Of a stretch of 64,000 nucleotides of DNA, positions 1 through 6,858 are shown piece after piece; positions within the stretch are counted from its first letter, which is position 1, and the number at the start of each line of letters is the position of its first letter. The position numbers were made by a program, and so were the translations under genes. The notes under the pieces were generated by a model that had not been told where the DNA came from, searched no databases, and saw only the letters and a program-made list of their open reading frames with translations. Source of the DNA: Bacillota bacterium (GTDB taxonomy: Bacteria; Bacillota; Clostridia; Christensenellales; Aristaeellaceae); assembly GCA_963169565.1 (NCBI GenBank), contig CAUJDI010000056.1:1-64000 (forward strand), read 5' to 3'.

Positions 1-350
1 TCGGCAGCGCTGAAAGCAAGTATCAGACGGATGCGCAGAACGGGGGACCGGCCGGTGAACTGCTCACACTCAGCGTCCGGGCAAAACCGCCGGAGGGCGG
101 GGAGAGCCGTCTTTACACCTACCCGCTGGCGGCGGACAGCCTCGGGGACATGGGCGGGAACCTGCGCTTCGCAGCCGCCGTTGCGGAGGCCGGGATGCTG
201 CTGCGGGACAGCGAATGGAAGGGGAGCGCGACCTACGCGTCCGCGCTGGAGCTGCTCAGGGCCGCGGACAGCGTGACCGGCGACCCCTACAAGGAGGAAT
301 TCCTCTACCTGCTGACCCTGCTTGAAAGGTCATCCGGCCTGGACAAGTGA
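1..350 (+). CDS. YfbK-like von Willebrand factor A protein, C-terminal part (5' end outside window)
   Basis: Only the last ~115 codons are present, read in the frame starting at base 3 and ending in TGA at 348-350. The tail (LRFAAAVAEAGMLLRDSE, then a TYASALELLRAAD stretch) matches what I know of the C-terminal DUF3520 region of YfbK-type vWA proteins, where it follows the vWA domain. The vWA domain itself would lie upstream of the window. The molecular role of this family is poorly defined; it is usually a secreted or membrane-anchored protein. A long perfect hairpin (370-410) follows the stop. Family assignment rests on motif memory only. Confidence 0.7.
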   Translation, partial: GSAESKYQTDAQNGGPAGELLTLSVRAKPPEGGESRLYTYPLAADSLGDMGGNLRFAAAVAEAGMLLRDSEWKGSATYASALELLRAADSVTGDPYKEEFLYLLTLLERSSGLDK

Positions 351-369
351 AGCGCCGGCCCCGGCCGCC

Positions 370-410
370 GCATGCCTGCGGGCTGAACACGACCCGGCCC
401 GCAGGCATGC
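370..410 (+). terminator. Perfect 14-bp inverted repeat after the vWA gene
   Basis: The arms 370-383 and 397-410 are perfectly complementary and enclose a 13-nt loop, 20 nt past the stop codon. There is no T-tract after the stem, so it may act as an mRNA 3' stabiliser or a weak terminator. Confidence 0.55.
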
Positions 411-452
411 GGAAACGGAACAGGGAAAGCCCCCGCTTCGCGATTTCAGACC

Positions 453-481
453 TTGCAAACCTCACAGGGGCATGGTAATAT
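453..481 (+). promoter_or_regulatory. Promoter of the tRNA-Val gene
   Basis: A TTGCAA -35 box (453-458) and a TAATAT -10 box (476-481) are separated by exactly 17 nt. The first tRNA base lies 17 nt past the -10 box, as expected for a sigma-A tRNA promoter. Confidence 0.7.
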
Positions 482-497
482 AACTTCTGCCCCGCGC

Positions 498-574
498 GGG
501 ATTATAGCTCAGCTGGCTAGAGCGCCACGTTGACATCGTGGAGGTCGTTGGTTCGAGCCCAATTAATCCCACCA
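498..574 (+). tRNA. tRNA-Val (anticodon GAC)
   Basis: The acceptor arms GGGATTA (498-504) and TAATCCC (564-570) pair and are followed by ACCA, so CCA is encoded. The anticodon stem CCACG/CGTGG encloses loop TTGACAT, giving anticodon GAC. The T arm GTTGG-TTCGAGC-CCAAT is standard. The 3' half from T530 is repeated at 32848-32894, so this gene is the attachment site of the island; its 3' part was probably supplied by the element and reconstitutes a complete tRNA. Confidence 0.95.
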
Positions 575-576
575 GG
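530..576 (+). repeat. attL: 47-bp direct repeat at the left end of the island (tRNA-Val 3' end)
   Basis: These 47 bases, from the anticodon loop to two bases past CCA, are identical to 32848-32894. The flanking bases differ on both sides. A long identity overlapping a tRNA 3' end, with an integrase gene just inside the other copy, is the classic signature of tyrosine-recombinase integration. Confidence 0.9.
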
Positions 577-580
577 CAAA

Positions 581-620
581 AAGTCTTGAGAACTCTTAGT
601 TTTCTAGACTTCTTTTTTTC
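581..620 (+). terminator. Island-borne intrinsic terminator behind tRNA-Val
   Basis: AAGTCT (581-586) pairs with AGACTT (606-611), and the inner GAGAAC/GTTTTC segments extend the stem to about 12 bp with one mismatch. A T-rich tract follows directly (612-619). It lies inside the element and takes the place of the native tRNA terminator, which is now at 32899-32931. Confidence 0.8.
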
Positions 621-642
621 ATATTCGTGCTCAATTTAGCTC

Positions 643-667
643 TACTACCCCCACAACCACCCCCACC
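643..667 (+). repeat. Left copy of the 25-bp C-rich subterminal repeat
   Basis: This 25-base stretch of ACCCCC/CCACC character is identical, in the same orientation, to 32719-32743. It lies 67 bp inside the left attachment core. I read it as a candidate arm-type binding site of the island integrase or its accessory protein. Confidence 0.6.
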
Positions 668-944
668 AGCTTTTAGGTCTCTTCCGTCCGTTTTATCATC
701 ATCGAATAAAGTATTCAAACCAAGGATATTTTGTTCATCACATACCCTTGCCACTTAAAACTCTTAGAACACTTAAAACAATCTTCCGTTTATGATGATT
801 GTAGGATAGGCAGGATCGAAAACCGAAAACTCTTTCGCTGCTGGTTCTGGCAAATCCTTAGATTTATTGCCCATATTCATCATCCTCGCAATGATAGTTC
901 ATTTCAGTTTTTGTTCCAGCGCAGAAAAGCATTGTTCCATTTTT

Positions 945-1877
945 TCAGGTTTGAGTCCGTTTGCTCTTTGCAGCGATTATATAGATGGTTCTGATTTGCT
1001 GCCGCAACTGCTCATAACAGGCTTCCTCTTTGCCTTCCTCCCGGCAGATCACTTCCGCGGAACAAATATCAATGTGATCAAAAAGCCGACGCTGTTGACC
1101 GGAGACGAGAAAGGCTGCGATGTCCTGAGTGGTAAGATCCCCCTGAGGAATGTCAAACAAGGGATGCCGATCCCCAAAAAGGGGATGATCGCTGTATTTT
1201 GAGACACTGTTTGCCAGATGAAGGTGATTCACCCTGGTATGAAGCGTCTGCATCGCCTGGTTGATATCCAGCCCCATCTGGGCGACATGGCTCGTATCAA
1301 AGGTAATCCCGAAAAGTTTGCTGTCGATCAGGGAAGCGATCTCCATCACCATGTCAGGAGTCCCGACAGACAGGAAAGGCTCGCCGAAGGGATTGAAGAA
1401 CTCCAGCGTGATCTGGGGACAGGCATGCTTGTAGAGCTGATCACCGAAAGCGATCAATTCACGGATGGATCTCACAGTGCTCTGTACAACCGTCTGCCTG
1501 CCCTGCTTCAGGCCTTCTCCGCCGGAGAGGATGAGCATCTTTTTCGCTCCAAGCCGATATGCCTGCTGCAGCAATTTCTTACATGCTGAAACGGCTTCTT
1601 TCCTTGCCGGTTCATTCGGGGACGCGATATCCAGCCTCTCCCTCTTGAGCATGAACCCTGCCAGGAACACCACGGCCAAGTGATGCTCCCTGCAGAATCG
1701 GGCGACTTGATCCAGGTGTCCGTCCGGCCCTTCGTGATAAAACTCCACGGCTGAGAATAATCCATCCGATGCGATCATGTTCAGCGAGTCTTTCAACGCA
1801 TGGTGATCGCTGACAGCCAACGGGAAAACTGCGTTCAGGCACAATCCCAGCGAGAATGGAAATCCTTCCCTGTTCAA
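945..1877 (-). CDS. TIM-barrel sugar phosphate isomerase/epimerase family protein
   Basis: This 310-residue protein is of the xylose-isomerase-like TIM-barrel (AP_endonuc_2) type. It carries the family's metal-site pattern: LEFFNPFGEPFL mid-protein, FDTSHVAQMG, then HLHLANSV and a late acidic strand. Such enzymes interconvert ketoses, act on keto-sugars or are 3-keto-glycoside processing enzymes; the exact reaction is not readable here. The start ATG overlaps the stop of the upstream Gfo/Idh gene by 4 bp, so it is translated as the last gene of the left-wing operon. The second TIM-barrel protein in the operon (2882-3682) is only distantly similar, suggesting two different steps. Confidence 0.85.
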   Translation of the reverse strand: MNREGFPFSLGLCLNAVFPLAVSDHHALKDSLNMIASDGLFSAVEFYHEGPDGHLDQVARFCREHHLAVVFLAGFMLKRERLDIASPNEPARKEAVSACKKLLQQAYRLGAKKMLILSGGEGLKQGRQTVVQSTVRSIRELIAFGDQLYKHACPQITLEFFNPFGEPFLSVGTPDMVMEIASLIDSKLFGITFDTSHVAQMGLDINQAMQTLHTRVNHLHLANSVSKYSDHPLFGDRHPLFDIPQGDLTTQDIAAFLVSGQQRRLFDHIDICSAEVICREEGKEEACYEQLRQQIRTIYIIAAKSKRTQT

Positions 1878-2872
1878 AGCGATACCGCCTGTCTCTCTTT
1901 GTTGGACCGTAGAATGGCCAGGGAAACCTCAAGCGTTTCACGGCCTGCCCTTGCGTCGCAATGCGGCTGCCTGTCCTCCAGGATACAGGAGATGAAATAA
2001 TCATTTTCGGCCTGATACGCCGTGCCGTCCAGAAAGATGTCATTAAGTTCCGTTTGCCACTGTGTTCCATCGGAGAACGCCGCTTTTGCCATGGAAAAAT
2101 CCCAGATGGCATCGCCGTAGAGCGACAGCGTCCCCTTTGTGCCGATGAGCGTCTTGCAATTGTACGGCAGGGCGGAACTCCAGCTGGCGGCAATGGTGGC
2201 AAAGCAGCCGCTCCTGAGAGAAAGGCTTGCGGAAATGTTGTTGTCATAGGCCGGCAGCGAGGGGACCGTTCCTGACACCGCGGCACCAACGTGGGATACC
2301 TTTCCGAGGAGTGATGTAATAAAGTCGATATCGTGCGAGAGGGACTCGATGCTCATGCCGCACATCAGATCCGGATCCGTCCGCCAGCTTGCCCCCAGGT
2401 TCCCGTCATAGCCCGGCCCTGGACCGATCCGTACGCAGATGAACTGCACCGGCTCTCCAAGCTTCCCGCTTTCAAGCGTTTCCTTCATGAGCCGGTATCC
2501 ATGGCGGAAGCGCTGGGTGAACGCCACCATGAACTTGACGCCGGTCTCCGACGCCAGCCTTTCCATGAGCAGCGCGTCGGCCATCGTCATCGCCGAAGGT
2601 TTTTCGGCAAACACGTGCTTGCCGTTTCTCATGGCCAGCGAGGCATATTCCACCCGTTTGGACGGCGGAGTGAGAAGGTGGATCATGTCCACTTCCCGGA
2701 TGGCCGCCTCCAGGTCGGTCACGACAGGGACGTTGAACTCCTCTGCCAGTTTTTCCGCGTTGCCCGCTGAGATGTCATAGATACCGTACAACGAAATGTC
2801 TTTGATCCTGGACAGTGCGGCGCAGTGATGGCGGCTGATTCCGCCAGCGCCGATCATCAGTGTTTTCAGCAA
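1874..2872 (-). CDS. Gfo/Idh/MocA family NAD(P)-dependent oxidoreductase
   Basis: The N-terminal Rossmann motif (IGAGGISRHH) and the family's EKP motif (HVFAEKPSAMT) are both present in a protein of normal length (332 aa). These enzymes oxidise or reduce hydroxyls on sugars and inositols; with TIM-barrel partners they commonly run 3-keto-sugar chemistry. It starts 9 bp after the preceding isomerase gene and overlaps the next by 4 bp, so the three form a translationally tight unit downstream of the ABC importer. The location inside a GH2/ABC operon fits a cytoplasmic sugar-modifying role. Substrate unknown. Confidence 0.88.
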   Translation of the reverse strand: MLKTLMIGAGGISRHHCAALSRIKDISLYGIYDISAGNAEKLAEEFNVPVVTDLEAAIREVDMIHLLTPPSKRVEYASLAMRNGKHVFAEKPSAMTMADALLMERLASETGVKFMVAFTQRFRHGYRLMKETLESGKLGEPVQFICVRIGPGPGYDGNLGASWRTDPDLMCGMSIESLSHDIDFITSLLGKVSHVGAAVSGTVPSLPAYDNNISASLSLRSGCFATIAASWSSALPYNCKTLIGTKGTLSLYGDAIWDFSMAKAAFSDGTQWQTELNDIFLDGTAYQAENDYFISCILEDRQPHCDARAGRETLEVSLAILRSNKERQAVSL

Positions 2873-2881
2873 AGGATTCCC

Positions 2882-3682
2882 TCACCTTTCATATTTGGAA
2901 AAAAGCGAAACGGGTTTTTGGCGGTCAGACAGCGAAAACGGGGAGACGTCGCTGTTCTCACCGGATTCAGGCGACAATTCCACGGACATATATCCGTCAA
3001 ATCCGTTCACAAGCAGCGTCTGTATGACCGCCGCATGGTCCGTGGTGCCCTCGCCGAAGCGGCAGAACGTTTTCTGGCCGAAGACCCGGTTCTCTTTCAG
3101 ATGAATGTGCTTTGTTTGGCGGGCAAAGCGTTCGGCGAACGCGCGGGGATCGACGCCCTCCGCGTCAAAATGCCCGGTGTCGATGCAGATGCCGACATGC
3201 CGGGAATCCACCTGCCGGAAGATCGCCTCATAATCCTGTTCGTTGGCCAAAACACTGCGGCAATGGTTTTCCAGCAGCAGGATCACGCCGTGCTCCTCCA
3301 AATCGGGGATGAGCAGTCTGAGCTCGCTGATGACGGCTTCAAGCCCGCCGCTGGTACCGCGTTGAAAACCGGACGCCACCACCCGCGAACAGCCAAGTTC
3401 CCTTGCCGCCTGAATGGCCCTGAGCTTATGGCAGTAGTTCATGCAAAGGGCATCCCGGTCGACGCCGCCGAAGGAGCCCACATGCAGCGCGATCGGTACA
3501 AGGCCGTGCTTCAGGCACCGAGCCTTGATGTCCGCTATTCCCGCGGGTGACAAAGTATGCGCATACCAGCAGTTGAACTCAATGAAGCGGTATCCCGCTT
3601 CCTTTGCCTGGGAAAAGGTATTGAAAAAATCATTGTCGCCGAATCCGTCAAAGCTCAGCGAGGAAGCCGCCAATTTCAACAT
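2882..3682 (-). CDS. TIM-barrel sugar phosphate isomerase/epimerase family protein
   Basis: Taking the ATG at 3682 gives 266 residues beginning MLKLAASSLSFDG; an AGAGG ribosome site lies 6-10 nt upstream and the permease stop is 10 bp away. A start at 3721 would run into the permease. The AP_endonuc_2-type barrel is seen in the ILLLENHCRS, GICIDTGHFD and KHIHLKEN segments, which supply Glu, Asp and His metal ligands. It probably isomerises or epimerises the imported sugar or its oxidised derivative together with the adjacent Gfo/Idh enzyme. Confidence 0.87.
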   Translation of the reverse strand: MLKLAASSLSFDGFGDNDFFNTFSQAKEAGYRFIEFNCWYAHTLSPAGIADIKARCLKHGLVPIALHVGSFGGVDRDALCMNYCHKLRAIQAARELGCSRVVASGFQRGTSGGLEAVISELRLLIPDLEEHGVILLLENHCRSVLANEQDYEAIFRQVDSRHVGICIDTGHFDAEGVDPRAFAERFARQTKHIHLKENRVFGQKTFCRFGEGTTDHAAVIQTLLVNGFDGYMSVELSPESGENSDVSPFSLSDRQKPVSLFSKYER

Positions 3683-3692
3683 ACGTTCGCCT

Positions 3693-4535
3693 CTATCCTT
3701 TGATTCCGGATGTTGCGACACCTTCGATCAGAAGCCGCTGAAAGGTCACAAAGAGCACGAGGATCGGAACGATGGACAGGGTGGACATCGCGAACATCGC
3801 TCCGTATTGGCTGAGGGCCTGCCGGTCGATGAACATCCGCAGGCCCAGCGTGGCCGTATAGGAGGTCGGCGTCCTGAGGTAGATGATCTGCGTAAAAAAG
3901 TCATTCCACGTCCACATAAAGGTGAAGATCGTCGTTGTGATCAGCGCCGGGGCCGCCAGGGGAAGCAGGATGCGGTAGAAAACCGAGTAGTGGTTGCAGC
4001 CGTCAACGATCGCCGCCTCATCCAGGTCCCTGGGAATACCTCTGTAGAACTGGACGATCAGGAAGATAAAAAATGCGTCCGTGGCCAGGAACTTCGGGAT
4101 CACGATCGGCAGGATCGTGTCCACCCATCCCATTTTATGAAAGTACGCGAACTGCGGAACGATCGTCGCATGGACCGGGAGCATCATCGTCATCAGCATC
4201 AGCGAGAAGAAGAGCTTCCTGCCTCGGTACTCCAGGCGCGCGAAAGAATAGGCCACAAGCGAGCAGGAGAGGATATTGCCGATCACCGCCAATACGGAGA
4301 TCAGTATCGAGTTGTAGAAATATGTCGTGAAGGTAACCCTGCCTGAGGAGAGCCAGCCGATGGCATAGTTCTCCAGGGTGAGCTGTCTGGGGATCAGTGA
4401 TAGATCCTTGAAGATCAAGTCCTCCGGCTTGAAGGAGCTGACGACCATCCATACCAGCGGATAGATCAGCACAAGGGCAATGACCGAAACAAGCGCTGTG
4501 CGGATGATCCTGACGGTTTTCGAATCCCGTATCAT
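3693..4535 (-). CDS. Carbohydrate ABC transporter permease (MalG-type)
   Basis: The 280-residue protein has about six hydrophobic segments. The EAA loop (LDEAAIVDGCNHYSVFYRILLPLAAPAL, roughly residues 175-202) contacts the ATPase, and the C-terminal IKG end is typical of MalG-type permeases. It is preceded by the MalF-type permease with a 14-bp gap and an AGGGAGG ribosome site. No ATPase is encoded in the operon, so a shared MsmK/UgpC-type ATPase elsewhere must energise it, as is common in this importer class. Confidence 0.93.
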   Translation of the reverse strand: MIRDSKTVRIIRTALVSVIALVLIYPLVWMVVSSFKPEDLIFKDLSLIPRQLTLENYAIGWLSSGRVTFTTYFYNSILISVLAVIGNILSCSLVAYSFARLEYRGRKLFFSLMLMTMMLPVHATIVPQFAYFHKMGWVDTILPIVIPKFLATDAFFIFLIVQFYRGIPRDLDEAAIVDGCNHYSVFYRILLPLAAPALITTTIFTFMWTWNDFFTQIIYLRTPTSYTATLGLRMFIDRQALSQYGAMFAMSTLSIVPILVLFVTFQRLLIEGVATSGIKG

Positions 4536-4549
4536 GATGCCGGCCTCCC

Positions 4550-5434
4550 TTAGTGGTATTGCACGTGCTTGCTGAAGGCCTTGAAGGAGAGAAGAGTGAT
4601 GAGGGCGATGATCAGCAGAAGGATCCAGGAGAGCGCGGACGCGTACCCCATGCGCATCTTGCTGAACCCTTCGTTGTAGATGTGCAAGGTATAAAACAGC
4701 AGGCTGTCCAGTACGCCGCCGTTTCCGCCGCTGATGATGTAGGCTTCCGTAAACACCTTGAAGGCGCTGACGATCTGCATGATGACGTTGAACAGGATGA
4801 TCGGGGTCATCATCGGCAGGATGATCCTGGTTGTCTGCTTCATTCTGGTTGCGCCGTCGATCGCCCCTGCTTCCAGCAACTCATTGGGGATCTGCTTAAT
4901 GCCTGCCAGGAAAATGATCATCGGGGATCCGAACTGCCAGACCCTCAGGATGATGAGCGACCAAACCGCGAAACGGGGATCGGCGATCCAGCTGATATTG
5001 GAGATGGAGGTCAGGCCCAGCGCCCTGAACAGCATATTCAGAATGCCGTCCATTCCGAAAACCTGTCTCCATAAAATGGCGATCGCGACGCTGCCGCCCA
5101 GCAGCGAAGGAATATAATAGATTGCGCGGAATGCCGAGAGGAAGGGGATCCCCTTGTTGAGCGCGAAAGCGAGAATCAAGGAAAACAGCAGCTGGAGTGG
5201 CACGGATACGAAAACGTAGACGAACGTTACCCTTACCGCGTTGAGGAAATGGAAATCACGAGTAAACATTTTGACATAGTTTGAAAACCCGATAAAGCTT
5301 GGATCTGATAGCAGATTGAAATTTGTCAGGGAGTAATAGAACGAGTAAGCAAGCGGGATCAATGTGAGCAGCAGAAAACCCAGCAACCACGGTATTAGGA
5401 ATACATATCCCGCCATTTTATCCATCTTTTTCAT
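4550..5434 (-). CDS. Sugar ABC transporter permease (MalF-type)
   Basis: This 294-residue membrane protein has six predicted transmembrane segments and an EAA loop (LLEAGAIDGATRMKQTTRIILPMMTPI). It forms the heterodimeric channel with the MalG-type permease encoded next. The ATG at 5434 follows GGGAGG with good spacing. A perfect 13-bp hairpin (5466-5496) separates it from the solute-binding protein gene upstream, which probably keeps permease levels below those of the binding protein. Confidence 0.93.
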   Translation of the reverse strand: MKKMDKMAGYVFLIPWLLGFLLLTLIPLAYSFYYSLTNFNLLSDPSFIGFSNYVKMFTRDFHFLNAVRVTFVYVFVSVPLQLLFSLILAFALNKGIPFLSAFRAIYYIPSLLGGSVAIAILWRQVFGMDGILNMLFRALGLTSISNISWIADPRFAVWSLIILRVWQFGSPMIIFLAGIKQIPNELLEAGAIDGATRMKQTTRIILPMMTPIILFNVIMQIVSAFKVFTEAYIISGGNGGVLDSLLFYTLHIYNEGFSKMRMGYASALSWILLLIIALITLLSFKAFSKHVQYH

Positions 5435-5465
5435 GGCTGCCTCCCGGGAGAGTTCAATATCCTTC

Positions 5466-5496
5466 GGGGCAGGCCGGGGTAAACCCGGCCTGCCCC
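5466..5496 (-). terminator. Intercistronic hairpin between binding protein and permease genes
   Basis: The arms 5466-5478 and 5484-5496 are perfectly complementary (13 bp, 5-nt loop) with no T-tract. This position and form suit a partial terminator or 3' RNA stabiliser that gives excess binding-protein mRNA. The second importer has the same arrangement at 17671-17706. Confidence 0.7.
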
Positions 5497-5524
5497 GGTT
5501 GGCAATTCAGGCTTTATCGCCAGG

Positions 5525-6832
5525 TTACTGTGCGTTTTCCGCGATGACGTCGTTGGCGATGTCAATGACGGACTGGGCGGCCTGCTCAGGTGTCATAACG
5601 CCTTCAGCAACCATGTGCGATGCGGACTCGATTTCGCTCTGCACGGCCCATACGCCGGGAGCCTTCGGAATGAAGGGAAGCGTGGTCGCGCCGACACGGC
5701 CGAGGTATTCCGCGGCTTTGACGTCCGAGGGATCTGCGTTCTTGTTCAGTTCAGCCTGGATGGTCTGGTTTCCGATGACGCCAAGCTCCATCTTGAAGAT
5801 CTTCTGGGCTTCCATGTTGTTGACGAAGAAATTGATGTAGCGCGCGGCGAGGTCAGGGTTCTTGGCAGTCTTGGAAATCCCGAACGAGGAGGTAATCAGC
5901 AGGTCGCCGAACTCGTTCTGCCCGCCGGGATGCGTGGGCACGCGGCGGAGCACGATGTCATCTTCGATGCCGTTCTGGAACATTTTATACTGGTTTGCGT
6001 TGGCGAAGAAGAACGCGACTTTGCCCATGGCCAGCGCGCCTTCCTGCCATGCGCGGGCCGCCCATTCCTGTGTCCAGGCGGCGTTGGCGATCGCGCCGGA
6101 CTTGCGCAGGCGGTTCGCGAGGTCATACCAGCCGCTCAGGGTTTCCAGGGTGGGCGCGAACTTGCCTTCCGCGTCGACCCATTCCGTTCCGATGGGGCTG
6201 TTCTGGCGGATCCAGACCCACGCCAGATCGTTGTTGTTGTAGAAGTCCAGTGCGGCGTAAGTGTCTTCGGGGAGCTTTGCCTGGAGTTCGTTCAGGAAGG
6301 CTTCGAACTCAGCCCAGGAGATGTTCTCATCCTCTCCCCAGAGCGTCATGCCGTACTTCTCGACCATGGTCTTGTTGATGATCATGCTCTGGGCGGTGAT
6401 GCCAAGGGAGATCATGTAGAGCTGGTCTTCATACTTGCCGGTCGCGGCGTAGCTCTGGTTCCATTCGCTCAGATCGATCACGCCGTCCTTGACGTACCCG
6501 TCCAGCGGCAGCAGAACGCCCTTGGAGCAGTATTCGCCGATCTGGTTGGACTGGAACTGCACGACGTCCGGGGCGCTTCCGCTGGCGTATGCTGTCGCCA
6601 TGGAGACCCAGTAATCAGCCCAGCCGGGGCTTTCGGTGACGATCTCCACGTTCGGGTTCTCGGCCATGAACAGGTCATTGATGGCGAAATACAGCTTGTC
6701 GCGGTTTGTATTTCCCCACCAGGCAACGCGCAGGACTTCTTTTCCGGAAGCCTGTGCGACCGTGCTCAGCGGCAGCACGAGCAGTACGGTGAACACCAGG
6801 AACAGAGAGACGATTCGTTTCAGGTTTTTCAT
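5525..6832 (-). CDS. Extracellular solute-binding protein of a sugar ABC importer
   Basis: A 435-residue protein with a classic signal peptide (KR, a hydrophobic core, cleavage near VAQA|SG) and the SBP family 1 fold (VLRVAWWGNTNRDKL; later APDVVQFQ, and the FGISKTAKNPDLAARYINFF hallmark). It should bind a carbohydrate outside the membrane and deliver it to the two permeases downstream. Oddly there is no lipobox cysteine, although monoderm binding proteins are usually lipid-anchored; the second binding protein also lacks one. The ATG follows an AAAGGGG ribosome site. Confidence 0.92.
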   Translation of the reverse strand: MKNLKRIVSLFLVFTVLLVLPLSTVAQASGKEVLRVAWWGNTNRDKLYFAINDLFMAENPNVEIVTESPGWADYWVSMATAYASGSAPDVVQFQSNQIGEYCSKGVLLPLDGYVKDGVIDLSEWNQSYAATGKYEDQLYMISLGITAQSMIINKTMVEKYGMTLWGEDENISWAEFEAFLNELQAKLPEDTYAALDFYNNNDLAWVWIRQNSPIGTEWVDAEGKFAPTLETLSGWYDLANRLRKSGAIANAAWTQEWAARAWQEGALAMGKVAFFFANANQYKMFQNGIEDDIVLRRVPTHPGGQNEFGDLLITSSFGISKTAKNPDLAARYINFFVNNMEAQKIFKMELGVIGNQTIQAELNKNADPSDVKAAEYLGRVGATTLPFIPKAPGVWAVQSEIESASHMVAEGVMTPEQAAQSVIDIANDVIAENAQ

Positions 6833-6858
6833 TTTCGGTCCCCTTTCTTTGTTTTATT

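Larger units (their letters stand above)
577..944. other. Non-coding left end of the island
   Basis: Besides the terminator and the subterminal repeat, this AT-rich stretch shows no convincing gene. The 731-994 plus-strand reading frame lacks a ribosome site and runs into the opposite-strand isomerase gene. The region probably holds attachment and regulatory sequence only. Confidence 0.5.

Noticed and set aside
643-667. CRISPR-like or microsatellite origin of the C-rich repeat
   Set aside because: Only one unit is present at each island end, with no spacer array or tandem units.
731-1202. Plus-strand reading frames at the island's left end
   Set aside because: They lack ribosome sites, have low-complexity composition and run antisense into the TIM-barrel gene at 945-1877.
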